A stretch of DNA of 64,000 bases from Pseudevernia furfuracea (GCA_022315425.1 JAIUPT010000020.1:1488001-1552000); one strand, 5' to 3'; positions 11,621 through 23,182 are shown, numbered from the stretch's first letter. Notes: a model not told the origin generated them from the letters alone. Translations and numbers: made by a program.

Positions 11621-14122
11621 TTACCACCCCTTCTTACGTGCAAAGCGCTTGTTCAGCAATGCCAGGACTTTTGTTACGTTGAATGAGACGTATTCCAGAT
11701 CGAGCGCCTCCATGTTATCCTTCTGCATTTCAAGAAGATCATCAAGCTTGAGATCCAATTCGAGCAGACCGCGATTCCGCCCTGTTAGTCGTACCATCAG
11801 CAACTTCGCACCCTCAATTGTTATTCAGGAAAGCGATAGACTCACCTTTGTAATGGAGACTGATGACAAAGGTTCCCGGCAACGGACTATTAAAATTGAA
11901 AAAGATGTTAGCTCGCCGGTTCTCGGGGACATTACTCCGTTGGATGACGCCCTCTTTCTCCAACTGCTGATGCGTAAATTTATATGGTCCCAGTGCCTGC
12001 ACCTTCTGCTTGCCTCTGCTCTTGCCCTCGCTCTGGCTCCGAACGTTGTGCAAATAAGACTTGTAAGTTTCTAGTTGCCCTACGAGGTAGCTATTATGGT
12101 CTCGGATAGTGCGGAAGACCTCTTCGAGCTTCTTGGTTTCCTCGAGCACCTTCTCTTTGAGAGAGCCGAGGTGAATGAGCTCGGATTCGACCTCGTCTCG
12201 AAGAAGCGAGAACCCGTCCGATTTATCAATGACGCGAAGCTCCTGCAGCTGGCTCAGAAGTTCCATGCTTCTAATACCTTTTCGTACCATGACGGCGTCG
12301 TTTTTGAGCGTCGCGGCTGCTTCAGCAACGCGGTCAAGGCGTAAAGGCCGCCGGCCGACAGACGAATTAGATGGAAGAGACCTCAGGATTTGTACAAAGG
12401 TTGCCTTTGCTTCCATGAAGTAGACTTCTTCTTGGGTGATGTCAAGAGCAGCGGTGAGATCCTCGATGGCGTGCTCCCATTTGCTAAAAAGGGGCAGGTT
12501 AATCGCCCGATTTTCTTTCCTTGGGAGTTGAGCTGGGGCTGGACCAAGCTCTTGAAGAATGACATTTAGATGCGAGTCGTCGTCCTTCCCAAGCGCAGCA
12601 TTGTGCTTTTCGAGCAACGCATGCGTGGCGTAGACTTCATTTAGCGTGATTGACAGCTCAAGATCCTTTTTGGAGAGAGCAACATAATTGTCCATTTCTA
12701 GACTTTCATAGAAATCTTGCACCTCGCAAAGATCCAACATGAATTTGTTAACGCGCTCTTTGTTCTGATGGATGAAAGGTTGAAGCTTCGACATATATGG
12801 CTCCTTGGCGTATGATGGCTTGTTCGCCAGATTCTGCAGCATCTTGGCTATGTACGTCAACGCCCGCCTCGGGTTCTCAGCGGGCTGACCATCGATGAGC
12901 ATGTAGGATCTTGGGGTGACGATAGCCGGATTAATGAATCGTAAAAAGAAGAAACCCCCAATCAAAGTACAAACTGTTTGGTCGTTTGCATCAGGATACT
13001 TTCTTTTCGACAAGCTTCGAATCTGTTTGCAAATCCACCGTATACCGTATGGTGTCTCATCAAGACCTTGGATGATTGTCTCCAGAAACGAATTGGCATG
13101 GTCTATCAGATGGACAAGTCTTGGTGCAATGATCTCCTGAACACGCGGGTTCTCTGCGGCTTCTTCAGCCGTCACACCTCTTGGGAGTGAGTCGGACACA
13201 CTGCCAGTGTCCTCCTCTTCCTTTTCAATCATATTTGCGTACACTTTCAGCGGGTTGATTTCCAGGTCCATGTCCTTGAGTTCGATCAAAGAATTGATCT
13301 TGTCTTGCAGTACGACCTTCAAGTAGCTTTGTCCTGGTCCGCGCCTGGTGTAAGTAGTCATCATGCGCGAAACGGGAGTGTTGGCCCGCAATAAGGAGGA
13401 ATAATCGGGAGTGTTGTCAAATTGGTACGTCAGTACAGATTGGAACATGGTAAGCAGGAGATGTTCTTCTCGGCTCTCGTATTGATTACCATATATTGTA
13501 AACATGACTGTTTGCATTAGAGAGTCGATTTCGGTCATCGTTACCAGCCTACAGAGGTGTGCGATATGTCGAGGCTCCGATTGGAGAAGAAAAAGCAGGT
13601 TGCCGTACTTTTGCGTTTTTTCGTCGTTAGGGAAGAAACCTTCCTGTAAATCTGCGGCATCCTCGAGATGGTTTGCGACCTCGTTTTGCTATTCGTCAAT
13701 TTTAGCCAACTAACCAAAAGAGCGCATTTCCAGGACGTACTTCTTCCAATGCCATGCGATTCTGGATCAAAAGTGCTATTCTCGAATCAAGATATCGAAC
13801 ATCCTTTTCGAGCACGAAGTTTTTCTTCGATTGACTAGAGATTTTGGCTTTATAGTCGCGCTGGACCTTCTGGGCTTTTCGATCCGTCAGTGAATAACCG
13901 ACTGATTTCTGGCCTTTTCCTACCTCTTGCTAAATCATCTTCGATCTCTAGATCTTTTTCCTTCGCTGACATGGATAGATACAACGCGGTCGAGTATCTC
14001 TTCGACTGCCGCGCAGAGCGTCCATCGCTAGAGGAGACGGTATTTTGACGGGATATAGGAACATGGGATGAGGAAGAGGACGTCGAGGCCCGTGAGAGGT
14101 GCGGCATGACAGCTACAGACAT
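11621..14122 (-). CDS. Ras GTPase-activating protein with RasGAP C-terminal domain (Sar1/Gap1/GapA type)
   Basis: Minus-strand exons 14122..13924, 13874..13741, 13688..11846 and 11781..11621 give 778 residues, close to S. pombe Gap1 (about 770). The Ser-rich N-terminus (SRASTSSSSSH) precedes a coiled segment (AQKVQRDYKAKI). The RasGAP catalytic domain runs from about residue 150 to 450 and has the FLR block FFFLRFINPAIVTPRSYML. The RasGAP_C domain (KFTHQQLEKEGVIQ to LDLKLDDLLEMQ) closes the protein. There are no calponin-homology or IQ motifs, so this is the short RasGAP lineage and not IQGAP. It should stimulate GTP hydrolysis on Ras, which controls polarity, conidiation and cAMP signalling in filamentous fungi. 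The last intron was placed because it joins HYK to GRNRGLLELD. Confidence 0.93.
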
Positions 14123-15405
14123 CCTACCGCCGATCTTGGAGGCAGAATTCTCGATTGAGGGGTGGAGTCAGGGATGTCACCCAGCGCCAGTTGATAAGGT
14201 GTGGTTGCACTCGCATAGGAACCTGGTTCGATCCCAGTATTCGCGCCTCGTGTGAAAGGTCCGAGAAGAGGCTGTCGCTTGTAAGAGCCTTCGTAGGATT
14301 TCTTTCGCCTTCACAAGCTCGCCAACAGCGTGGGAATGTTTTAAACTTGCAGCCGTCCAGGGCTGGAGGCTGGAGCGCAGGGAGTTGAGGGAATGGGCAA
14401 CGCTCTTTCGCGAAAGCTGTAATAGCTTGAGATCAGACCGATGAGACACTTCTAGCTGGGGGCTTCTCTTCTATCACTCGATATTAAAATGATGGGCGGC
14501 ATCTAGGAGCAAGCGGACCTGATGGAAATCCTGACTTTAGTGTTCGTAGAGAGGTGAGGGCGGAGGGCAATGCAACAGCATGCAGCAAAATTGATCTAGA
14601 GTGTTACCCGAATTACGGGAGAGGGAAGAGAAAAGAGAGATGGAGAGACGGGGTGGTAAGAATTGCGATGAGAGTCAATGTTAATGACATGGCCAACCGA
14701 GGGTCATTGGATGGCGCTAAGGATGCAAGGGCAATTCGCGGGGTTTTCTACCACGTTACTGTAGTTTTCTAATACGTCGTATCACGCTTGCACACATATA
14801 TTGTTCCAGTTTTCTTCATTTTTTCCATTGATCGCTCGCTCGCTCCAAATAAATAGCAATGTTGATCAGATCAGATGGTGAACATCGGCACATGGTAGGA
14901 TAAGCGCAACAAGATCGAAATTGACTGCAGATACGTGCGATAGGCACGTAACCTATCTGCGACCGTGTTCGGATTTGTGGCTCTGATAGAGTGCTTACAC
15001 TGGTATCAGGTTCTGCTTGTCATTCCTACGACATAAGGTACCTATATAAAGCAGTGAATCACAATTGATCATGCCTTCAGTGAAGGTAGTATCGGGTCTA
15101 TCATTCATCCCTCCTGTAAAAATTCAAAATACACACAAGCTAAGCAAATTTCGAACTGACGTGCAGCGCCGCGGCTTCTTCACGAGTTGAGTGCCTAACC
15201 TTGGAGACAACCGATCGCCTTCACCCTTCACGGAGTCGGGATCTTCTTCCCCTGCAGGATCTCCACAAGCTTCTCTGCTTCCGGCCTTGGGGTCAAGTAG
15301 CTGCAATCTCAATCAAGCACTATAAACCCAAGTGTTACGCATGGCAGATGTGCAGTTCTACAGACTAGACAAGCTGTGACCATGGAGCGAACAACTCGGC
15401 AAACC
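14123..15405. other. Intergenic region between RasGAP promoter and RRP6 3' end
   Basis: About 1.3 kb. It should contain the RasGAP promoter. A TATATAAAG at about 15,045 is followed by a 39-codon frame at 15,071-15,190 (plus) with no recognisable features. A B-box-like GGTTCGATCCC near 14,225 does not fold into a tRNA. I support no gene here. Confidence 0.4.
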
Positions 15406-18084
15406 TCATCGCTGTTCCCAATCTGCTTGTCTTGACTGAGCGCCTGCATCCGCAGCGCCACCCTTAAACGTAAAGCTTTTACCTTCTTGCTCCTTCTTTG
15501 CCTTTCGCATTCCCCTGGGAGCATCACTCGACTTGGCGTAGGGGTTGACTTCCTTGCCTGTTACGATCCCGTTCCTCTCTCTTTGGGGGTTTAATACCGA
15601 TGGAGCATTTGCATAATTGAATGGCTCTGATTCTCTAGGCCTCTGACTTTTGTTATCTTCGTTCCCACGAAGCCCCTCCTTCAGCCGCTTACTCTCAAGT
15701 CTCTGAACGCGGTTTTTTACTTTCGTTGCACTCATCACCCTATTCTTTTCATCTTTTTGCCACTCATTTTCAATAATGAAGGGCGTGTCGACCTCGTCAG
15801 CGTGTTCTTGAGCGTTATCTGCGGCATTGCTTTCTGCCCTTGAATAAGTTGCTTTAGGATGATCGTGCGAATCAGTGGCCTTGCGTTTACGGGGACCCCC
15901 AGTTTCTTTGACAACAAATAACTCGTCTGCTTTAGGTTTCCGGTCCTTCACGTATTGGTGCTCAGAACGGGCGCCAGGACTGCTCAAAGACTGCTCATTG
16001 GCATTTGCGCCCGCTGCCTTTGTATCTTCGAAGATTTCTGCAGTAAGTTGTGGCATTGGCAACGCTAGACAAAGACTTTCCTCTCGTGCCTGGAAGAATG
16101 CTCCTCGGTCCGTTATCTTTGGGACGGTGGAGCCCCAGAAACGTGAGTTCTTGCTCTGAACGGGCAACCTGCTCGAATTACGTTGTTGGTGAGGCGGGAG
16201 CGCCATGCTTACAGTAGCAAGTACTGGAGCTACTGGCTCTTCTCCATTCGTTTTGGAGAAGCGGTCAGGAGTCATAGGTTGCACTATATGCATGAACTCT
16301 TTCATATCAGGCCCTTTGTGGCCCAACAACCTCGCCTTTTTGATAACGACAAGTATTTCCGATTTCCGATTTTTAAAGCTTTTAGAAATAGGATGGGAGC
16401 AACCAAGCAGAGTAGGCATGTCGACAGGCATCTCTCTAGCAAGGTTGTAAAGAACATGTTTGGGCATAATGACGTGAACACTCTCATCTTCCTCTCTGGC
16501 AATTTGATCTCGCCATTGGTGTACTGCTCTAAATACTGCAAATTGCTCCCGGTTGAAAAGTGTTGGCGTACGACAGAGCATGTTGTACCAGCCCATCGGT
16601 CCTGATCCACCTTGTATGTCGTAGAATGGACGCTCGTAACGCTGAAGCGTTTCTTCTTTCGAGCGGTTCATAACAACCTCAATAAGGTCACCGTCTTCCA
16701 GGGAGGGGTCTGACTTATCGATGAGCTCATTGCGCATGTTGTCGTAGACGTAGAGTAGGAAGTGGGTGTCAGAGCGAGCATAATTGAACATCTCTTCCGG
16801 AAGTGGTCTACCCCAAAAAGTCAGTATAGAATGGCAGAGCTTTGATTAGTTAGATTGCGTTCGAACCGTATTCGCCAATCGGCCATCTGATACTGTTTTG
16901 CTGCGTCAAAATTGGCGAATCGTTTCAGCAAATAAGCCAGCCCATGTCTTGGGTACCCCAATGATCGAGACGCATGATAGGTGTCGAATAAGCCAACTAC
17001 GTACAAACCGAAGTCTCTTTGCAGCCAGATCATGTCCATTGAGGAACCGTGGAAAACCTGCTGGTGTCAGCGAAAGATAGCCAGGTCTACCTTGCAGGCT
17101 TACTTTGAGTATCTTCGGGTCTGTGAAGACTTCGTTGAGTACCTGCAGCTTCTCCCGCCATGGCTTCAGAGTGTCAACTACCCAATCTTTATCTCTTGTG
17201 CTGATTTGCATCAACGATACTAGACCGATATAGGAATGCTCATCATGGTGCTCTAGATCGACGGCAATTTCCTTTGCCGATCTAAGATCGTCCAGCATCG
17301 AAAGCAACTTCTCGGGTGTATCGACTAATGTAGCTTCTGAAGAATCGTACGGCAAGAAAGGTATTGGGTCCGCCTTCATGCGGGTAGTAGCCGGATACCG
17401 AGAAGTTTCGATCTCGATTTCGTATGGGTGATTATACCTGAGGTGCGTGTCAATCAGTCCCTTCAAAGTTGGTGGAGTGTCCTTCGAAGACAAATAAAAT
17501 TGTAGATCATACTGCTTGGATCCATCCTCAGCGGCAACAAGCTTGAGACTCTCGTCAAGTGCGACGATGGCATTCGGTTTCGTGTGTAACAATGGCTTGA
17601 ACAAAGTTTTCTCGTCATTGGTAGGGACTTTATCAAACACCAGTTGAGGTTTGGCAATGTTCTGTGTGCGATAAGCCTTGCCAGGCCTTTGCTTCCCAGG
17701 AGCAGGAGCAGCCTTTTTTATCTGCTCTTCTTGAGTTGGACTCAATTTCCTTATGACTCCGGTATATTCATCAAGACAAGCGTCGGCTTTCTCGAGTAGA
17801 TTGTCGATCACATCTACGATTCCCTTCCAATTATCTTCGACGGAGTCTGCATTGACAATGTGAGGGGCGGTGACCTCGGTCCCCGAAGCTGCAGACCTTG
17901 TCAGCCTCCGGGCAAGGCCGAGAAGCCTTGAATTTTGTTGCTCAAGCAGAGGTACAATCGAAGGATTTGAGGAACGGTGGAACGCAAGATCTTCATTGGA
18001 GATTTGACCGGTAGTCCGAGTTGTGTCAATCAAGGCCAAAGAGATGCTATTCTTCAAGTCCTTGAAGGCAGCATCAGGAGCCAT
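15406..18084 (-). CDS. RRP6: Exosome 3'-5' exoribonuclease Rrp6 (DEDDy, PMC2NT and HRDC domains)
   Basis: Minus-strand exons 18084..17104, 17057..16867 and 16807..15406 give 857 residues. Rrp6 is the nuclear exosome subunit that trims rRNA and snoRNA precursors and degrades aberrant transcripts. The N-terminal PMC2NT region (about 15-120) binds Rrp47. The DEDDy nuclease follows: EIAVDLEHHDEHSYIG (DxE), FHGSSMDMIWLQRDFGLYVV, and YARSDTHFLLYVYD with the catalytic Tyr and Asp. The HRDC domain is at about 490-580 (REQFAVFRAVHQWRDQIARE). The C-terminal tail is charged and disordered. I chose ATG 18084 because the 10 upstream codons of the frame have no ATG. Both introns interrupt the nuclease domain. 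The last donor is a weak GTTCGA, but the joint IR-PLPEEMFNYARSD is conserved. Confidence 0.94.
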
Positions 18085-18354
18085 GACCCAAAGCTTTGGG
18101 CAGATGATCGGCAACGAGCACCGAGAATGAGGTGAAGTGGGATCATCTGAATGAAGAATGTTGTGGATCGATGTGTATGTAAATTATTACAGGGGCCGTG
18201 CTTTAGAGTAGCGCTTCCGCAGAGCCTCAGACAAAGATGTACCCGCTACCGTGAGTCCTAGCAAACATTTTGCCAAGACCTCTCGCCTCAAAGCTGCGAG
18301 GTTTATAAAAGCTTCTCGAGAATTGCTCAGAAGCTGCATGAAAAGCTGCAAAAC
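18085..18354. promoter_or_regulatory. Bidirectional promoter, RRP6 / MDM35
   Basis: Only 270 bp separate the two divergent start codons, so both promoters must share this stretch. I cannot name a site within it. Confidence 0.55.
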
Positions 18355-18825
18355 ATGTCCTCTTCTCTTGCACCTGAGTGTAACGAAGTGAAGGAGTGAG
18401 TTTATGTAAATCTTTGACCTTGGCACAAGTCTATCTAATGTGGCTCTAGGCGCTACGACTCATGTTTTCTCAAGTGGTACAGTGACAGTAAGGAGTTATT
18501 ATCTTCCCATTTACCGTCCTAACCGCAGTACAGAGTACTTACGAGGGGAATCGACAACGGATGAATGCCAATCGTTGTTCAGGAATTACAAGGCCTGTCT
18601 TGATGTAAGCGAGCTGAGCGCACCATCTTGATAGTGGAAGCTGATTGTCTGCAGAAAGCTTTGAGAGAAAGGAATATTGACTCCATGTTGGAGGATGCAA
18701 GGAATGACAACAAGGATACTGACGCTGAGCATCTCAAACGAAAATGTGAATACTCTCGACCAATGATTAATGTCAAAGAGTCTGACAGCGTACAGGAGCT
18801 TCTCCCCTTATTTTATGAACTGTGA
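18355..18825 (+). CDS. MDM35: Mdm35/TRIAP1-family twin CX9C protein of the mitochondrial intermembrane space
   Basis: Four short exons, 18355..18395, 18450..18487, 18534..18604 and 18655..18825, give 106 residues. The two CX9C motifs are exact: C-NEVKERYDS-C and C-QSLFRNYKA-C, linked by FLKWYSDKYLRGESTTDE, the family core. The cysteines form disulfides after Mia40 import. Mdm35 then binds Ups1/PRELI proteins as the lipid-transfer partner moving phosphatidic acid (Ups1) or phosphatidylserine (Ups2) between mitochondrial membranes. Acceptor 18533 (after CAG) was preferred over the nearby 18528 because it gives DKYLRG in frame. The C-terminal 30 residues after DAEHLKRK are not conserved in the family as I know it. 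Confidence 0.95.
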
Positions 18826-18952
18826 CATATCTTGAAACTCTTCTCTCTCATTGCAAGAATGCAACCTGCCGGAGTACGCTCAACATTGTAATTCCGAAGT
18901 TGCTGACGCCAAGACAGACTGTCAAAGTTTACCCGGAGTTTCAATTACAAAG

Positions 18953-19707
18953 TACTTTAAGGTCGGCAGGGGGTTTTTTGGAATAATACTAGTAGTCTTG
19001 TCAATACGCACAGGCTGTTAATTGGGTCGTTAAGAAACAAGGCACTCAATATCATAGCTTTATACATATCTATTGCACTGACGATGTTTTCGAAGAATGT
19101 TTTTAGCTCATGTTAAAAGTATAGCGATGCTCGTCTTTGGAGAATCTCGTTATATTTAAAAGATCTTAAAGCGATGATAATCTTACAAGTACTGCGAGAG
19201 GCGAATCTTTTAAAGACATTTCTAAAGATATAAATGCCAAGCCTGTTCTTCGGGTTTTAAATATCGTAATGTACATCAACGTCGCTGTAATTCTGACTTC
19301 AAATTTGAACGATTTAGTCAAAGTTCTCGCGGGAACAATATCCTTGCGATATTCTTACGACGTGACGTGACTCGATCTATGAGGATACTCTCACACTCCG
19401 TAGATAGAGGAGCGTCGTGGGGAATATCTCAATTACAGTATACGCTATGATACGCTAATACTACGCTCGAACCCTAAATTCGCTTAGTCATTAGTGGAAT
19501 TCCTGAGAATCTCGTGAGCAGAAAATCTCTTGAGATTTAAAAATGCTTCTAGTATATTTCAAGATGACGATATCTTACCGCACTATAGTTATGCGAATAA
19601 TATGGCGTTTCAACAGGAGGGAAAATATATGACGCTAATGACGCTGCCAAGACTCTCTCAGACTCTCCAGGGAGGATCGCGAAAACCCCCCTGCCGACCT
19701 TAAAGTA
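18953..19707. mobile_element. MITE-like element with 25-bp terminal inverted repeats and TA flanks
   Basis: The left end 18,953-18,977 (TACTTTAAGGTCGGCAGG and following) is the reverse complement of 19,682-19,707, apart from one G/C-run length difference. Both ends are bounded by TA, the target of Tc1/mariner transposons. The 700-bp interior is AT-rich with no open frame, so this is a non-autonomous or decayed DNA transposon. Family is inferred only from the TA. Confidence 0.65.
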
Positions 19708-19711
19708 AATT

Positions 19712-20825
19712 CTTGCCTCAGTTCTCAGACGCTCCTCCCACACCCAAGCTATCTCTTTCGGGTAACGGTCCATGCTAATTTGGCCGAAGCCTTCCCACTT
19801 TGGGTATAGAGTAAGGGATTTGCGAGCTCGAGTTGGGGAGCGTCTGAGCTCAAAACCTCGTATTTTTTCAGGTCAGAGATGTCGCGAAAATATCAAAATT
19901 TCACTTCATTCAAGTGAAACACAATGCGATCACGGATTTTGATATATTTGACATGTTATATTTATTTCTATATATCTCAAGTATTGATTTCATCAAAAAA
20001 TGAGTTCCCTCGAGGTCTTAATTATGTATAATATCGTGTTGCGTTCGTTCACCTATTTTGAACCCGTCAAATTTTTTTTCAAGCGACAGCGACGACAATA
20101 TATTCATAATAGATCTTAACAAAAAAACTCGCGTCGATGCATCCCTGATATCACATCTCCCTTCGAGACTAATTTGCGTATTATTTAAAGACTTTTATTG
20201 ACGTTGTCTTAAGGGGTCTGCAAAACACCAATTTTTGTCAATTTGAGACCCTCTCAAAGCACAACGTCAACATTATTCTTCGGGCTAAATGAACCTGTGC
20301 TCGTGGATTCTTGACATTATGACTCCGTCCCCCCGTATAGAAATAAGTGAGATTTGAACCTTTTTTTTGAGGATGAGACAGCGCAGTGCTGTGTAATATA
20401 TAATATTCGAAGTCTTGATAGTCTTGACAATCAAAACAACACGAAATACATACATGCACACACACATATATATGTACACACACTTGTTTTTCTGTAAAGA
20501 AGAAATAAACATATATAAAATGTTAAACAAACAATATGCGACATGTGCGACAAAGAAAATTTACTCACTGTAATTGTTATTATTGTCAAGTTGAGTCGTT
20601 GACTGCGTGTAAAGTAATACCTCGATTATAACAATACATAAAAAATACTGAATATGCTGAGGGCTACGCTGAGGATATTTCTCATACTTACGATCAACGA
20701 TATTATTGAGTTTTGAGCTCAGACGTGTCCCACTCTCCTATCGGCAAAACATCGGATTTCACTCAAAGAGGTAAAGGTGGGTGGAATTAGACACGTCTGA
20801 GAACTGAGGCAAGTAAATTCTTGCC
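19712..20825. mobile_element. Composite inverted-repeat element (two related MITE-like arms in opposite orientation)
   Basis: An outer pair CTTGCCTCAGTTCTCAGACG (19,712-19,731) matches its reverse complement at 20,794-20,813. An inner pair CGTCTGAGCTCAAAAC (19,841-19,856) matches its reverse complement at 20,710-20,725. Each arm (about 145 and 104 bp) is itself bounded by AGACG inverted motifs. The two arms look like diverged copies of one small element facing each other around 850 bp of AT-rich DNA. A 15-bp direct repeat AAGTAAATTCTTGCC at 19,703 and 20,811 flanks the whole. Confidence 0.6.
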
Positions 20826-20913
20826 TTTGACAGAAGGATAGGTATGATTTTAGATTTTATGACCTTCGGGTTTTAGGGTATACTCTAAACGCTAAAATCC
20901 GCGTACGCGGTCG

Positions 20914-20919
20914 ACGCGT
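20914..20919 (+). promoter_or_regulatory. MluI cell-cycle box (ACGCGT) upstream of PRI1
   Basis: ACGCGT is the core of the MCB bound by MBF (Mbp1/Swi6), which drives G1/S expression of replication genes in yeasts. It lies 82 bp before the preferred PRI1 ATG and just after another GC-rich palindrome (GCGTACGC). Its place three bases before the alternative ATG at 20,923 argues for the downstream start. Binding itself is inferred. Confidence 0.55.
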
Positions 20920-21000
20920 CAAATGCACCGCCCTCAGGATCTTGCCTTACTTCTGCGTCTTTCTGGTAGAAGTCCCTCGTATGTAAAGGAAACTTCAAAC

Positions 21001-22711
21001 ATGCCACATTCTACTGCCTCAGCGCCAATGCTTTCTGAGGGTTTGGTCGAGGAAGATAGTATCCTCCCGGACGCGCCTGATCAAGTTCCAGACCCTGCGA
21101 AAGAGGAGGGAAACATAAATCTGGTTGATTTTGCATCGCAGTCAGAGGAATCAACAGGCGAAGCACCGAGAACGGATGTAAAGCTCGAGGACCTTTTTAA
21201 CGACGTTTACGACAATGAAGACGATGAGTTTTCAGGCTCAGGAGTGTTGAGTAATAACGAAAGCAGTCCACCAGAGGCTCCCCTGTGAGAATGTCTCTGC
21301 TGCTGTCGACGCCAATTTCTGACTCGGGATGCCAGGAAATTAGCTCCGTCTGCGAAGTACACAGACCCAGAGGTTATGCTAGCTTTCTATCAACGCCTTT
21401 TTCCGTTTCGGTACCTTTTCCAATGGCTGAACCACTCAATAAAACCATCAAATGATTTTGGTCACCGGGAGTTCGCGTTCACTCTGCAAAATGACGCCTA
21501 TCTCAGGTACCAAAGCTTCGCCACAGGAGACCTGTAAGTGAATTTCTGTTTGTTTGTTTCCTTGCGTGTAAGAGCTCATATCTCGCAGACTCCGGAAAGA
21601 TATTCTCCGCCTCAACCCTTCCCGGTTCGAGATAGGTCCCGTCTACACAGCAAATCCTCGGGACCGCAAAACTCTCCGCAATTCTACCGCTTTTCGGCCA
21701 ATGGCAAAAGAGTTAGTCTTTGACATAGATCTGACGGATTACGACGAAATACGTACCTGCTGCAGCAAAGCAAACATCTGCCACAAATGTTGGTCGTTCG
21801 TCACAATGGCCATCAAGGTCGTGGATGCGGCCCTAAGAGAAGATTTTGGATTCCAGCACATCATGTGGGTCTATTCTGGGCGAAGAGGAGCGCATGCCTG
21901 GATTAGCGACGAAAGGGCCAGGAACATGGATGATCAAAAACGAAAAGCGCTCGCGGGGTATCTAGAGGTGATCAAAGGTGGAGCACAAAGCGGCAAGAAG
22001 GTCAATTTGAAGCGGCCTCTCCACCCACATCTAGCGTAAGTCGCCCCTGGTCAGGTTCTTGCAATATGAAAAATCCATCTAATGTCTCGCAGCCGGAGTC
22101 TAGACATCTTGAAAGAACATTTCCAGCGCGATATCTTGGAAGACCAGGACCCTTGGGCCGAACCCGCGAAGGCAGAGCGTCTACTTCAGCTGCTCCCGGA
22201 CAAAGTGTTGAATGATTCTCTACGCAAGAAATGGGACGCAGCCCCCGGCCGGTCAAGCGTCAGCAAATGGGCTGACATAGATGCGCTTGCCAAGACAGGA
22301 GCCAGCAAAACCCTGGATCGCAGAGCTTTGCTGGAAGCAAAGCAAGACATTGTGCTCGAGTACACGTATCCGCGCCTTGATGTTGAGGTCAGCAAAAAGC
22401 AAATACACTTGCTAAAGTCCCCTTTCGTCATACATCCGGGCACTGGAAGGGTCTGCGTACCCATCGACACCAAGAGACTAGCCAAGTTCGACCCTCTTGG
22501 AGTGCCGACTGTGACGGAACTTTTGGGCGAGATCGATGCGTTTGATGAGCAAGCGATTAAGGAGGAGGGGGATGTTAAAAAGACTCAGGATTATGAGAAG
22601 ACGAGTTTGAGACCCTATGTGGATTATTTTAGGACTTACGTCGCTGGGTTGCTCAGGGAGGAGAAGGGTTCAAAGAGGGATAGGGAGGAAGAGGATGCGA
22701 TGGAATTCTAA
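21001..22711 (+). CDS. PRI1: DNA primase small (catalytic) subunit
   Basis: Exons 21001..21284, 21336..21533, 21589..22035 and 22093..22711 give 515 residues. The enzyme makes the RNA primer in the polymerase alpha-primase complex. A poorly conserved acidic N-terminus precedes the catalytic domain. Visible motifs: YQRLFPFRYLFQWLNH, REFAFTLQNDAYLRYQSF, the metal-binding VFDIDLTDYD, the zinc-site cysteines (CCSKANICHKCW), and the nucleotide-binding MWVYSGRRGAHAWISDERAR. The C-terminus has SPFVIHPGTGRVCVPID and a charged tail. I prefer ATG 21,001; an in-frame ATG at 20,923 would add 26 residues but would start right on the MCB element. It is the last intact host gene before the transposon block. 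Confidence 0.95.
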
Positions 22712-23032
22712 GGCTCTATCTCTTTTCTGCCTAAAAGAAATACGTTTCTGTCAAAATGTGAGGTGGGACGCACAGAAGTTGTATTTTCTATGGAGTACTA
22801 TGGAAGGAAAGAGCGACGACATATTATACTCGTCACGGAAGCCTTCCGCAGGAAGCAAGGGCCTTGCGCCATTGGGGTTGGCAGGGTACTTGCCTTTGTT
22901 TGGTACCTGCCCAGAAGGTACCTTGGCAAGGGCCTTGGCTCATGCACTTAAATAGTGTCAAAATTCGGGTCACGTGATGCTGTCAAAATATGAGGTAAAA
23001 CGTGTCAAAATCTCCATGTCCTTTTCATTTTA
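22712..23032. other. PRI1 3' flank with small LTR-derived fragments
   Basis: After PRI1 comes about 320 bp with repeated TGTCAAAAT motifs (near 22,748, 22,956, 22,980 and 23,003). The piece 22,956-22,980 is identical to the first 25 bases of the short Copia LTR found downstream. The stretch near 22,840 shares GAAGCCTTCCGCAG with the Ty3/Gypsy LTR of this window. I read this as transposon debris at the boundary; no gene is supported. Confidence 0.5.
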
Positions 23033-23182
23033 GTAACTCGGCGCTCGGGATTACTAAGCTTTTGAAATATAGGTGTGGAACACGTTAATTAATCGAAGTT
23101 CTAAGTGCAGCGAGAAGTCACATACAAAATTCATATCGACTAGCGTCGAACTTATACTTAATAATCCCGAGCGCCGAGTTAC
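23033..23182. mobile_element. 150-bp MITE with perfect GTAACTCGG... terminal inverted repeats, TA target site
   Basis: The ends GTAACTCGGCGCTCGGGATTA (first 20 bases decisive) and its exact reverse complement bound a 150-bp element flanked by TA on both sides. The similarity continues into the flanks, so a longer palindrome of more than 30 bp per arm is possible. There is no coding capacity; it fits a Tc1/mariner/pogo-derived MITE. Confidence 0.7.

Larger units (their letters stand above)
18826..21000. other. AT-rich intergenic island with nested inverted repeats
   Basis: About 2.2 kb between MDM35 and PRI1, rich in TATA-like runs and without coding frames. Most of it is explained by the inverted-repeat elements at 18,953-19,707 and 19,712-20,825, described separately. 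A CA/TA microsatellite lies at about 20,451-20,490. The last 100 bp act as the PRI1 promoter. Confidence 0.6.

Noticed and set aside
14165..14245. Possible tRNA (GGTTCGATCCC resembles a B box; GCCAGTTGATAAGG resembles an A box)
   Set aside because: No seven-base acceptor stem and no 5+7+5 anticodon arm can be formed at the right spacing.
15071..15190. 39-codon frame after a TATATAAAG
   Set aside because: No conserved feature, too short to support, lies just beyond the RRP6 3' end.
18187..18426. 79-codon minus-strand frame overlapping MDM35 exon 1
   Set aside because: Shadow of the MDM35 first exon and the bidirectional promoter.
20451..20490. Z-DNA or regulatory element at the CA/TA run
   Set aside because: Ordinary short microsatellite in an AT-rich spacer; nothing supports a function.
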